This document shows, in pieces, positions 1-9,105 of a stretch of 60,575 bases of DNA; position 1 is the stretch's first letter, and each line of letters begins with the position of its first letter. Where the stretch lies: positions 1-60,575 of the forward strand of contig NZ_AOIN01000008.1 of NCBI RefSeq assembly GCF_000337135.1, in the 5' to 3' direction. The notes beneath the pieces were generated by a model that was given only the letters and a program-made list of their open reading frames with translations, did not search any database and had not been told where the DNA came from. The DNA is from Natrialba chahannaoensis JCM 10990. GTDB lineage: Archaea > Halobacteriota > Halobacteria > Halobacteriales > Natrialbaceae. The translations under genes and the position numbers were made by a program.

Positions 1-6
1 CCTAAC

Positions 7-28
7 GGACACCGCTGACGCGGTGTCC
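7..28. repeat. Perfect inverted repeat at the 5' edge
   Basis: GGACACCGC and GCGGTGTCC form a perfect 9-base-pair stem around the loop TGAC. The loop contains the in-frame stop (16-18) that closes the methyltransferase reading frame upstream. A GC-rich hairpin here could be the subterminal hairpin of an IS200/IS605-type element inserted in the gene, or a terminator. The window starts too close to it to decide. Confidence 0.6.
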
Positions 29-2424
29 TTGCTCTCTTCGATTCCACAGCGACAACTGACCAGTATCAACAATCTCCTACAGAAGAGCGCATTACAAAAG
101 TCGGTCTTGAATACGCTGCCAACATCGGTTCACTTCAACCAGAACTGGAAGAGTATCGTGACAAGATACATAAAGAGGCAAAAAAGAATATTGAACCCTA
201 CTATCCTACAGAAAAACCTGGTCATGAAATCCATAACTCCGCACTCACTCATATAATTCAGTGCACGTCTTGCGGTGGTAGCATTCCCCTTGTCCGGAAC
301 TGGTGGATAAACAGCCAATCAGGTGATGCTGTAAAGCCAACATATAATGACGGTGATATTGATTTTTCCCATATAGTTCCAGGTGATAATCCTTCAAACG
401 ACTTTGAACCCAAAGATGGAACTGTTACCCGGGGAGGTGCTGAATGTCCACACTGTGGTGTCGTCAAACAAACAGACGAGATTCGGAAAATCATTAAGAA
501 CGGTAATTTTGAGTATAAGATTTATGGTGTTAGTTATGCAGATTCACAAGGAGACTGGCACTATCGTGCAGGATCTAACGTTGACAGCGAAGGTATGAAG
601 AAGGCATTTGATCGAGTAGAATCGGATTTTGATATGTTAGATTTCTTGGCTGAACCAATTCCAAGCGGTTTCAACACAACACAAATTAAACGTTATGGGA
701 TGGACGAGTGGAAAGATATATTCACTCCACGGCAACTCATTACTCACTACGAGTATCTGCAAGCCTTCAAAAAATATGTCTCAGAAATTAGAGATAGATA
801 TGATGATAAAAAAGGCGACGCGATACTGACAATTCTAGCCCTTTCTTCAAGTAGAGTTATAGAGTTCAATTGTCGTCTAGCAAGGTGGCGTATGCGGCGG
901 GGAACAGGAAGCCGAGTATTCACTGACAATAATCTTGCTCTCAAATTTACTGCTGTAGATAATAACATCTCCGCACCAAGGAGAGGGTACATCGATAGAT
1001 CAGATCAGGTTATAGAAGCATACGAAGACCTTGTTACCCATTTGCCAAGCAATCCCACGGTTGAGACCTCTTCACTAGATGCTGCAGATCTCAACCAACG
1101 GTGGGAACAGGGAAGTGTTGACGTTGCAGTTGTTGATCCCCCATACTATAGCAGTATACAATATTCAGAATTGTCGGACGTGTTCTATGTGGTTTTAAAA
1201 AGATATCTGGGAGAGGTACACTCATCTCTCTTTTCTTCACAACTTTCTAACAAAGAAGACGAAGCAGTTGCTAATCCGACCCGGTTTGAGGGGGTTGCTT
1301 CGGATGACAAATCCATGAAAAGGTTAGCCGATGAAAAATATGAAGAGAAAATGGAAGAGATATTCTCTGAGATACATACCTTATTAGCTAAAAATGGTGT
1401 GATTACAGTCATGTTCACTCATCGAGATATGGACGCTTGGGACACCCTCTCTACTGCGTTTATAAACGCAGGGTTCACCATAACAGCAACCCATCCTGTC
1501 AAAACCGAACGGAAAGATCGGGTCGGACTACAGGGAAAGGCTAGTGCAGATAGTTCAATCCTTTTGATTGGGAGAAAGCGAAAAAAGACCTCTAACAAAG
1601 ATAGCCGCACTTTGTGGGAAGATGTCAGGCAGAGCATTCATCAAGCTGCTCGGGATGAAGCAGAAGAAATTCTTGATTCAGGATACAATATATCGAAAAC
1701 AGATACTGCTATTGCCGCCTATGGACCAACACTCCAAAGATATGCTGAGGAGTATCCAGTTGTGAACAAGAAAGGCAAAACGGTACGGCCTCGAGAAGCA
1801 CTTAGCGAAGCCCGAAAAGCAGTGACTAGTGTTCTTGCTGATCAGTTCCTTGACACTGAAGGAATTGAGGAACTTGACGCACTCACACGTTGGTATATTC
1901 TAGCGTGGCTCATTTATGAACTCGATACATTCCCCTATGATGAAGGCCGGCAACTTGGTGTTGCAGCAGGAATTGATATTGACGAAATAAAATCGTCAAC
2001 TAAGATTTGGGGGAAGAGTAAAGGAGATATCCAACTCAAAACGCACTCAGATCGGGTCCAAGATATTGTCATGCTTAAAAGCCCGAGTGCAGATAATCCT
2101 TCCTCACGAAAGTACCCCGTAAACCCCACTGAAACCAGGTTCACATATACGATTGATACTGTCCATGCAGCACTTCATGTCTACGAACGAGACGGTGCCA
2201 GAGCAGCATGGGATTGGCTCTCTGAACGAGGACTCAAATCAGATGGTTCGTTTAAAATAGCAGTCACTGCACTTCTTGAAGTCTTGCCATCTGATTCTGA
2301 CATGTATGACACACTTGTTAACCTTATTTCAGGCGAGACTGGAGAATACCTTGACGTAAACCTTGATCATATAGATATGTCTGGGATAGAGCATCAAAGT
2401 GAACTAAGTGACCATACACAATGA
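19..2424 (+). CDS. DUF1156-type DNA methyltransferase, 5'-incomplete or disrupted
   Basis: Putative defence-associated DNA methyltransferase of the DUF1156 type. The frame is open from base 19 to the stop at 2424, but the first ATG in it is at 595. The part before 595 is clearly coding: it has the family's zinc-binding segment (CTSCGG near 271, then CPHCG near 448). Motif IV, DPPYYSS, lies at 1135-1155 and is followed by the typical SDVFYVVLKR stretch. The SAM-binding motif I, expected before the zinc segment, is absent. A TGA at 16-18 closes this frame, so the upstream part is either in another frame or was cut off by an insertion; a full-length product is doubtful. The stop overlaps the next gene as ATGA, so the two are translationally coupled. 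In known islands DUF1156 methyltransferases accompany DUF499 ATPases and PLD/SNF2 helicases. The gene is much more AT-rich than the helicase gene after it. Confidence 0.8.
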   Translation, partial: RGVLALFDSTATTDQYQQSPTEERITKVGLEYAANIGSLQPELEEYRDKIHKEAKKNIEPYYPTEKPGHEIHNSALTHIIQCTSCGGSIPLVRNWWINSQSGDAVKPTYNDGDIDFSHIVPGDNPSNDFEPKDGTVTRGGAECPHCGVVKQTDEIRKIIKNGNFEYKIYGVSYADSQGDWHYRAGSNVDSEGMKKAFDRVESDFDMLDFLAEPIPSGFNTTQIKRYGMDEWKDIFTPRQLITHYEYLQAFKKYVSEIRDRYDDKKGDAILTILALSSSRVIEFNCRLARWRMRRGTGSRVFTDNNLALKFTAVDNNISAPRRGYIDRSDQVIEAYEDLVTHLPSNPTVETSSLDAADLNQRWEQGSVDVAVVDPPYYSSIQYSELSDVFYVVLKRYLGEVHSSLFSSQLSNKEDEAVANPTRFEGVASDDKSMKRLADEKYEEKMEEIFSEIHTLLAKNGVITVMFTHRDMDAWDTLSTAFINAGFTITATHPVKTERKDRVGLQGKASADSSILLIGRKRKKTSNKDSRTLWEDVRQSIHQAARDEAEEILDSGYNISKTDTAIAAYGPTLQRYAEEYPVVNKKGKTVRPREALSEARKAVTSVLADQFLDTEGIEELDALTRWYILAWLIYELDTFPYDEGRQLGVAAGIDIDEIKSSTKIWGKSKGDIQLKTHSDRVQDIVMLKSPSADNPSSRKYPVNPTETRFTYTIDTVHAALHVYERDGARAAWDWLSERGLKSDGSFKIAVTALLEVLPSDSDMYDTLVNLISGETGEYLDVNLDHIDMSGIEHQSELSDHTQ

Positions 2425-5400
2425 CTCTTCAGGACGTCTCATGGGAGCCGGTGTACGAGAGCGAGTTCCGGACTAACCGGACGCTCATGGAGACGTTCTA
2501 CCGGCCGTTCCTCGACGAAGTGATTCGGTATGACCGTCTCGCTGGGTACCTCAGTCTACGCAGCCTTGCGTACGCCCTTGAGGGTGTTGACTCGCTTCTC
2601 GAGACCGATGGAACTGTCCGCGTCATTGCTGGTGCAGACCTCCAAAAACGTGAGAAAGGAGCAATGTTCCCTGATGCGGATGAGCCCCTCGAACCGTGGG
2701 TCGAATCCCAACTCACGATTATTGCTACCCTCCTCGATCGCGGTGACCTCCAGATTAAAGTCGGTAATCCAAAAGGGGGTGATGGACTCTTTCATCCGAA
2801 GCTCGGCATCGGCGTTGATCGCGAAGGCAACAAGATCAGCTTCGAAGGGAGCATCAACGAGACGCTCAGCGCGTGGCAATACAACTACGAACGCTTCAAA
2901 GTCCACCGATCGTGGAGCCGTGGTGAAGCGAAGTACGTCGACGAGGACATCTCCACGTTCAACGCTCTCTGGAACGGGTTCCATCCCTCTGTTAATGTCT
3001 ATCCACTCGACGAGGCCGCCCGCCAGGACCTCATCGAATGGAAAGACACCGATGGATCGCTCGACGAGCACGTCGAACGCGTCAAGAACCACGATCCCCA
3101 GACGACGGTTCCAGAAGACGATACTGCTGGTGTCGTCTCACTTGCTGGACGGACGCCTGGTGGAATACATCTCGCGGAGGAGATCAGTACTGTCACGCCC
3201 TGGCCACATCAACGGACGATCTCCGATACGGCAGTCAGTATCTACCCAAACAACCTCCTGTTCTGTGATGAAGTCGGTCTCGGGAAAACCATCGAGGCGG
3301 GCCTGACGCTCTCACGGTTGATGCAGATCGGCGAGGTGGAGAACGCCCTCTTTCTGGTTCCTGCCGGACTAGTTCAGCAGTGGCAAAACGAACTCCTTGA
3401 TCGGTTCAATATCCACGCCTACTACCACGAACGATCCTACGACGGCGACTATATGATCGGCCCCCTTGGAAGCGCAGAAGCCGACCGGATACCAACGACC
3501 GGGACCGTTGACGCGGACGACTGGGAAAACACGCCGATCGGATCGTTCGTTACTGGGAGAGACGAGCGGACCGTCGTGATCGAATCGTGGCACACTGCCC
3601 GCCGTGAGAACAATCAGGAACACGTTGGTCCCGAGATCGACGAGGACGTGTGGGATCTTACGGTAGTAGACGAGGCACACAGTGCCCGCGAAGAGACGAA
3701 ACTCTATGACCTCCTTGGACAGGTTGAAGACGTCTCACAGTGTCTCTATGCCCTCACAGCGACCCCTATGCAGTTGAACATTGGCGAGCTCTATGATCTC
3801 CTCAGACTGTGTGACCTCCCCCCAGGTTGGGACGACAAGGAACGGTTCGTCGAATTTTTCGAGACACGGCAAGCACTTGAGGATAGTCTCGACACCGTCG
3901 GCTCTCGCTATCAGACCCTTATGGATGGACAGCAACAAGTCCTCCAGCAGTTTCGGAAGGAACTAGATCTCGAAGAGGGAGAAGGACGGCCCAGAATCAA
4001 ACGCTTCGGACAGCTGCTCCACGAACACCTTACGTCGAACCCTGGCTACGACGACCAGGCGAACGATCTAGTCGATTCGACGGAGACAGCGTCGATCCAA
4101 CAACGCAAAGCCCTCGAGAAACTCGTCGGCGTGCGAGAGACTTCGGCTCGGTTCGACGATCCGCGCTCACTCATATTCGACTGTGGCCCAACGGAATGGG
4201 CTGCCCTAGTTGAGGCGTCCCAGTGGGCGACACCGGTTCAGTCCCGAATTTTCCGGAATACTCGTGCGGTTTTGGAACAGTGTCAAGACCTTGGGTTACT
4301 CGATGACACTGTCCCAACACGCAATGTCGAGACGAAACGGATCGAACTGGGGAATGCAGAGCCGCTGTATGACCAAGTTGAGCAGTACATCGATGAGACG
4401 TACAAGCAGTCACAGAAGGTACTGACCGGGAAGGAGAAGCTCGCGTTGGGGTTCGTGATGACAACGTACCGCCAACGCCTGACGAGCAGTCTACACGCAA
4501 TCAAGCAGAGTCTCCAGCGCCGGATGGAGAAGCTTGATGAGAAGGTCGAAGACATGACTGAAGAAGTCTCCGAGCTGAGCAAGGACGCTGGTGTGACGGA
4601 GGCGACGATCGACGAATCGATCGGCCAGGCATCTCTAGACGCGTATCAGCCAAGTAGCCGTGGGGCAACGGATGTGGTTCAGGCTGAACGGGCTGCCCTT
4701 CAGGAATTCGTCGACGATCTTAAGCAGGCTCATACTGATCCGAAAGTAGCTCAACTGCGGCGGGACATCCGCTCGCTCCGACAGAGCGCTCGGGACAACA
4801 TTATCATCTTCACACAGTACCACGACACCCTCGAACATACTCGTGAAACCTTGACGGATACGCATCCGAATGTCGGTACATACAGTGGCGGAGGCGGGAT
4901 GCAGTACGATGAGACGACAGGCGAATGGGTTAACGTCGGCAAAGAAGCGATCAAGCGTGATTTCACTGATGGGGACACCAATATCCTGATCTGTACAGAC
5001 AGCGCGAGTGAAGGGTTGAATCTCCAGACTGCAGATGCATTGATCAACTTTGACTTGCCGTGGAATCCGATGCGTGTCGAACAACGTATCGGTCGAATCG
5101 ACCGCATTGGACAGAAAAACAAGGTAGTGAAGATCATCAATTACGCGTACAAAGACAGCATTGACGGCGACATCTATGAGGAACTGGAGGGCCGTTTGCA
5201 GTTATTCGAGAACGTAGTCGGCCCGATGCGTCCCGTTCTGAACAGCATTGAACAGGATATCAAAGAGGCCGTGATGGGTAGTTCAGACACGAGTGACTCT
5301 CAAGAGCCTAGTAAACAGGTCGTCGAAGAGGCGGACTCTCGAGCGCAACGTGCTCAACAAAAAGCCGAAGAAACCGGTTTGGCGGGTGAAGAAGATAGCG

Positions 5401-6059
5401 TAGCGACGAAAGAAGCGATTATCGAGAGTGCTGGACTTGACGGTTGGGAGCCGTACTGCTATCCAGCATTCGACGAGATCGGGACCGGCGATCGATCGTA
5501 TGAGCCCTTGGTGAGCTTGGAAACAATCGAGACACTCCTTACGCAGAGCAATGAGCTCGAAGAAGCTGGGTGGACATTCACTGCTCTCCGAAATCATGCT
5601 CGCGCTGAGGACTTCGACGGCATTGTCGATGACGCGTATGTGCTGGAGTTACCAGATGATAGCGTGATACGGATGCCGGAGTCGCTGGACGAGACAGCAC
5701 AGGCAGAACTTGGAGATGGTAACGGTATTGTGATAACGTTCAATCCAAAGATCGCAGAGCAGCTTCCATCGATCCGATTACTACTACCGGGTGATCCGCT
5801 CTTTGAGGCACTCATCCGAGAGGTCACTCCTGAGGTCGTCGATAGCCTGGAGTTTATTTGTGGGAAGCCTGGACCGGGTGGATCCTCAACTACTCGAAGT
5901 AGCCGCATAGCTGAGATAACACAGGCAGCTGTGGTAGAGCCAGCAGTAACGAGCGAAGCAGAGAAACATCTGTTAGGTGGAACACGCCCGATTTCGGATC
6001 CCGATGATGCTGAGCAGACTGTCCTCAATTGGTTATCGGAGTTACCTGCAGCAGATTAA
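2421..6059 (+). CDS. PLD-like nuclease/SNF2 helicase, 1212 aa
   Basis: Large defence-type ATPase likely acting on DNA together with the coupled methyltransferase. The N-terminal region has a phospholipase D-like half-motif (HPKLG near residue 126, FEGSIN near 143), suggesting a nuclease. The SF2/SNF2 helicase core follows: Walker A DEVGLGKT near 283-290, DEAH near 416, then LTATPMQ. The second RecA lobe has IIIFTQYHDT, SEGLNLQ and the arginine-finger motif EQRIGRIDRIGQ. A basic/acidic helical region lies between the lobes. The C-terminal 250 residues have no motif I recognise. This architecture resembles the helicases of DISARM and DUF499/DUF1156 systems, but no DrmA, DrmB or DUF499 gene is visible. 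The start ATG overlaps the methyltransferase stop. Higher GC than the preceding gene suggests the pair is a mosaic. Confidence 0.85.
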   Translation: MTLQDVSWEPVYESEFRTNRTLMETFYRPFLDEVIRYDRLAGYLSLRSLAYALEGVDSLLETDGTVRVIAGADLQKREKGAMFPDADEPLEPWVESQLTIIATLLDRGDLQIKVGNPKGGDGLFHPKLGIGVDREGNKISFEGSINETLSAWQYNYERFKVHRSWSRGEAKYVDEDISTFNALWNGFHPSVNVYPLDEAARQDLIEWKDTDGSLDEHVERVKNHDPQTTVPEDDTAGVVSLAGRTPGGIHLAEEISTVTPWPHQRTISDTAVSIYPNNLLFCDEVGLGKTIEAGLTLSRLMQIGEVENALFLVPAGLVQQWQNELLDRFNIHAYYHERSYDGDYMIGPLGSAEADRIPTTGTVDADDWENTPIGSFVTGRDERTVVIESWHTARRENNQEHVGPEIDEDVWDLTVVDEAHSAREETKLYDLLGQVEDVSQCLYALTATPMQLNIGELYDLLRLCDLPPGWDDKERFVEFFETRQALEDSLDTVGSRYQTLMDGQQQVLQQFRKELDLEEGEGRPRIKRFGQLLHEHLTSNPGYDDQANDLVDSTETASIQQRKALEKLVGVRETSARFDDPRSLIFDCGPTEWAALVEASQWATPVQSRIFRNTRAVLEQCQDLGLLDDTVPTRNVETKRIELGNAEPLYDQVEQYIDETYKQSQKVLTGKEKLALGFVMTTYRQRLTSSLHAIKQSLQRRMEKLDEKVEDMTEEVSELSKDAGVTEATIDESIGQASLDAYQPSSRGATDVVQAERAALQEFVDDLKQAHTDPKVAQLRRDIRSLRQSARDNIIIFTQYHDTLEHTRETLTDTHPNVGTYSGGGGMQYDETTGEWVNVGKEAIKRDFTDGDTNILICTDSASEGLNLQTADALINFDLPWNPMRVEQRIGRIDRIGQKNKVVKIINYAYKDSIDGDIYEELEGRLQLFENVVGPMRPVLNSIEQDIKEAVMGSSDTSDSQEPSKQVVEEADSRAQRAQQKAEETGLAGEEDSVATKEAIIESAGLDGWEPYCYPAFDEIGTGDRSYEPLVSLETIETLLTQSNELEEAGWTFTALRNHARAEDFDGIVDDAYVLELPDDSVIRMPESLDETAQAELGDGNGIVITFNPKIAEQLPSIRLLLPGDPLFEALIREVTPEVVDSLEFICGKPGPGGSSTTRSSRIAEITQAAVVEPAVTSEAEKHLLGGTRPISDPDDAEQTVLNWLSELPAAD

Positions 6060-6154
6060 CCCTTCATCGATTTCACTTCGTTTTCCTCTATCAGCGGAGC
6101 GGATCAGAAGCCGAGAACAGCTGAAAAAGAGCGTGGATGTGATTAAATATACAA

Positions 6155-8086
6155 CTAATTCATGACGGGAACGGTATCTGTCGCTAAGTCATCATACAGC
6201 GTCAATTCTGATTTCAACCGATCCAGAAGTAAGTCCTCTCGCTCATTCCAGAATTCCCCAAACCGATCATACGTATACCTCTTAGATACTAACCAGGGGA
6301 GACAGTGAATCTCAGCGAGTGTCTCCAACCCTTTCCTATCCGTACTCACTTCCTGAAGCCAGTCCGCCGGATCAGTATCACCCTTCGATTGGTTCTCTGG
6401 AATGAGTTGGAGATTACCCAACTGGTGACGATTATCTTGGTCAGTGCTTTCGAGATCTCGCTTCTCCAGCTCAGAGTCCTCGTCAGGGTTTAGCTTATTC
6501 TGTGGGTATATGTGATCGACTTGTATCTGACTGGTAGCATTATCACCCACTTCAACGAGTTCGCCGCTGATCCGTGAGTCCTGGGTAGCTCTCGTAAGCA
6601 AAAAGTGTTTGACGGATCCACTGTGGTAGTCTGTCTCCTCTACGAGCGTTTCTAAGCGATCTTCTGTGAGTTTTAATTGGATTCCACGGCCCTCAAACTC
6701 GCCAACTATGTCTAAGACAGGAAACGAATCTTCGGTGATGTAGTCTTGGGCTCGCCGAAGCACAGTATCAGAACCAAGTGTGAATAGGTTGTTACAGACA
6801 GTAACTGACAGCCAGTACTCCATTCGGTCCAGAATCTCTTTTGATGGATTTACGCACGAACGATCCGTGTCTGTGAGCGTTAGATAGCAATAGTAGAGGA
6901 TGGGAAGCATTGCATTGTTTGACGTCAGGCATTTTCGACCTAACCCGAGTTCGTCAGTAACCAGACGGAACGCCTCGGACATCGCCTGTTTGTACGCCTC
7001 ATCAACCCAGATGTCCTCTAACTTCTCAATGTTATTCGGAATAAGGTACTCCCGTCGGAAACTTGGAGAAGTGTCTCCAGTCAGCATCAACAGTGATCGA
7101 ATAATGAACCCCTTGCTGAATCCGAAGCCATAGGTTCCCCAGTCCGCTTCAAGATCATCCACGTAAGATTCGATGGCTTCCTTTGGATCATCGTCTTCAA
7201 GCGTCCAATAAACGCTCATCTGAGAGAAGGCGATGTCCGAGTTACTGAGTGACTCACCGCCATCATTCCGCCGTACAAAAAGATGCAATGCGATTTCACT
7301 CTCCATCTCTGTAACATGCTCAATTACGAGATGGTCGTCTTCATATATCGCTTCGTAGAGTCGAGAAAGGTTTGACTCAATTGCATGCTCTTCTTGAGGG
7401 GACTCAGCAACCTCCGCTTGAAGATTATTGATCTCAGTGTTGATATTGTCGAGTTCCCAGAGCTTGGTTACTGGCCACCAGAAGTTGCCGGCACTGGTTC
7501 TTTGGCCGCCTGAGGTTCTGAATTTGAACTCGTATCGCAGGTCGGATTCGGTTGTGTCGTACTCTGAAGGATATGAGAGGAGGTTGAGATACAGTTTACG
7601 CTCAGTGTAGGAGTGTAGTTTCGTTCTGTATTTCTGGCCTTTGTATCGATAATGGGTACCTCGGAGACCAATAAGGAAAGAGGTCAATCGTTGCTGGCCA
7701 TCCAGCGCAAATGTGTACTGATCAGGGATCTTGTCACTATTAGTGAGCTGTTTGCTCTTATTCCGGACGTATCGGTCGTCCTTCTCGTACTTTTTCTGGG
7801 TTGGATAGGCGGATTCTTCAGCGTAATGTTTAATGAACTTATAGGAGGCTTCATCTGCGGCAGTGCTTCCACTTACTTTCCAAAGGAGAAGCGAACCAAG
7901 AGGAAGGCCGCGAAGGAGGGAATCGAACAGTTTTTCAATTTGAGTATGACTCCAACAGAACTCACGCTGGAGCGACGGAATGTATATCGGATTGTCTAGT
8001 TCGGTCTTGGTGGAGTCGTTCTCATCGGCGGCAAGGCGTTCAACAAGGTCAGCTACAGATTTTGACTGTGGGGTGAAATATATCAT
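6155..8086 (-). CDS. DUF262/HNH endonuclease, GmrSD-like
   Basis: Probable type IV-like restriction nuclease of the GmrSD (DUF262 plus DUF1524) class, which in known members cuts modified phage DNA using NTP hydrolysis. With the start at 8086 the product is about 643 residues. The N-terminal DUF262 domain shows IPSLQREFCW near residues 36-45, a SLLRGLPLG helix and the signature DGQQRLTSF. The C-terminal HNH domain shows VDHIYPQNK, then GNLQLIPENQSKG; the His and the later Asn residues are the expected metal-binding set. An upstream in-frame start at 8131 would add 15 residues that do not resemble the family, so ATG 8086 is preferred. It converges with the helicase gene, 95 bases away. Confidence 0.88.
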   Translation of the reverse strand: MIYFTPQSKSVADLVERLAADENDSTKTELDNPIYIPSLQREFCWSHTQIEKLFDSLLRGLPLGSLLLWKVSGSTAADEASYKFIKHYAEESAYPTQKKYEKDDRYVRNKSKQLTNSDKIPDQYTFALDGQQRLTSFLIGLRGTHYRYKGQKYRTKLHSYTERKLYLNLLSYPSEYDTTESDLRYEFKFRTSGGQRTSAGNFWWPVTKLWELDNINTEINNLQAEVAESPQEEHAIESNLSRLYEAIYEDDHLVIEHVTEMESEIALHLFVRRNDGGESLSNSDIAFSQMSVYWTLEDDDPKEAIESYVDDLEADWGTYGFGFSKGFIIRSLLMLTGDTSPSFRREYLIPNNIEKLEDIWVDEAYKQAMSEAFRLVTDELGLGRKCLTSNNAMLPILYYCYLTLTDTDRSCVNPSKEILDRMEYWLSVTVCNNLFTLGSDTVLRRAQDYITEDSFPVLDIVGEFEGRGIQLKLTEDRLETLVEETDYHSGSVKHFLLTRATQDSRISGELVEVGDNATSQIQVDHIYPQNKLNPDEDSELEKRDLESTDQDNRHQLGNLQLIPENQSKGDTDPADWLQEVSTDRKGLETLAEIHCLPWLVSKRYTYDRFGEFWNEREDLLLDRLKSELTLYDDLATDTVPVMN

Positions 8087-8158
8087 TAGTATACATTTCT
8101 GCCAGCCAATGTTAAAACACTGATTGTACACAGTCGCTGATTACGGGCGCTCCAGACC

Positions 8159-8404
8159 TTACTGCGGTTCGGATGTGGATGTGAATTTTGGGGACCACCA
8201 CACCATTCCTCGAGCACCAACTTTCTTGCTATCAAGTACTCCTTCTCGCTCAAGTTTCTCCAATCGATCTCGAACACCGCGATGCGTGATATCAAAATTC
8301 GAAGCCACTTCTGACGTAGTCAGAACGGGATCAGAACTCGAACGAAAGACATCGAGGATATCGTCATCAGTGACTGTAGGTTTCCGACCAGGGCCATCGC
8401 TCAT
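8159..8404 (-). CDS. Small winged-helix transcription regulator
   Basis: An 81-residue DNA-binding protein. The fold follows the haloarchaeal one-domain wHTH pattern: a helix at residues 13-20, TTSEVASNFDITHRGVRDRLEKLEREG as two recognition-type helices (about 29-55), then a wing with GARGMVWW. It probably represses itself and perhaps the nuclease gene downstream on the same strand, whose start is 72 bases after its stop. The three-half-site operator at 8452-8487 lies just upstream of its start. Confidence 0.8.
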   Translation of the reverse strand: MSDGPGRKPTVTDDDILDVFRSSSDPVLTTSEVASNFDITHRGVRDRLEKLEREGVLDSKKVGARGMVWWSPKFTSTSEPQ

Positions 8405-8451
8405 TATGAAAATCCCTGGTTAGATCGTAGTTAGCCATTTATTCTCTTGAG

Positions 8452-8487
8452 AGAACTAACTATCATTAGTTCTTTCAAAAGAACTAA
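8452..8487. promoter_or_regulatory. Three-half-site operator
   Basis: AGAACTAA (8452-8459), TTAGTTCT (8466-8473) and AGAACTAA (8480-8487) are perfect 8-base half-sites in alternating orientation. Each pair is separated by exactly 6 bases, giving a 14-base period. The site lies 48 bases upstream of the start of the winged-helix gene, next to its likely TATA region (ATAAAT on the minus strand, about 8437-8442). Such a lattice fits cooperative binding of dimers by that regulator. Confidence 0.65.
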
Positions 8488-8589
8488 TTTGGTGAATGGG
8501 TTTGCAAACGTCCATGCAAGAGACCACTTTGAAAATCCCCTTCGGAGCACAGCCGACCCGCTCTCCCAAGTCCAATCAACGAATTCACT

Positions 8590-8955
8590 ATGGGACGTAA
8601 CAACTGCGGTGACGACTATCTCTCGAGGGTGTATCACTCCCTCAGAGCGCCACGACGCCGTTATGTGATTGAGTTGGTTGCAGAGAGCGATAACGACCTC
8701 TCGGTTCGCACGCTCGCTCGAGAAATCGCTGCTCGAGAACAAGATGTCCCAATGGACTGTGCAACCGGTGAACCGTACCGCAACGTGTACAACGCGCTCT
8801 CCCAAACGCATCTATCGACGCTTTCGGACGCCGATGTTATCATCTATGACCCCGAGCGCCAGACCGTTGCTCCAGGCCCAGATCTCACAATAGCTCTCCT
8901 TCTAAGCAATCTTAATCAGGCTGCGTTTCAGACGCTTCGGAATCTCGAGGAGTGA
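8590..8955 (+). CDS. DUF7344-type haloarchaeal protein
   Basis: A 121-residue protein of a type very common in haloarchaea (DUF7344), thought to be a winged-helix DNA-binding family. The signs are the opening segment VYHSLRAPRRRYVIELV, the helix SVRTLAREIAARE, and the family ending LSDADVIIYDPERQTVAPGP. A hydrophobic tail helix follows. It is divergent from the regulator at 8159-8404, with the operator between them, so the two may be co-regulated. Target unknown. Confidence 0.75.
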   Translation: MGRNNCGDDYLSRVYHSLRAPRRRYVIELVAESDNDLSVRTLAREIAAREQDVPMDCATGEPYRNVYNALSQTHLSTLSDADVIIYDPERQTVAPGPDLTIALLLSNLNQAAFQTLRNLEE

Positions 8956-9074
8956 GGTGACCAATCTAAAGTGGCTTCGTAAAATCCTCTCCTGGTCTAT
9001 GAGTTCCTTGGAACGGCAGACACAGATTTGCGTAATAAGCATGGAATTAGAGGATATATTTTGGGTAGGTGAAG

Positions 9075-9084
9075 AAATATATGG
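9075..9084 (+). promoter_or_regulatory. TATA box of the DUF7342-type gene
   Basis: AAATATATGG is centred about 27 bases before ATG 9106, the distance expected for a leaderless haloarchaeal transcript. It supports this start codon. Confidence 0.5.
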
Positions 9085-9105
9085 GCTAGTCTCGTTGATC
9101 AAAGT

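Noticed and set aside
23-598. Two plus-strand frames (23-256 and 383-598) as separate small genes
   Set aside because: Another frame through the same bases carries the zinc-binding segment of the DUF1156 methyltransferase and continues into its body, so these are shadows.
2556-3092. Minus-strand frame of 178 codons inside the helicase gene
   Set aside because: It lies opposite the PLD-like domain of a clearly coding gene; long antisense frames are common in GC-rich haloarchaeal genes.
1-8086. A complete DISARM or BREX system
   Set aside because: The PLD-SNF2 helicase and methyltransferase recall such systems, but no DrmA, DrmB, PglZ, BrxC or DUF499 gene is visible in the window.
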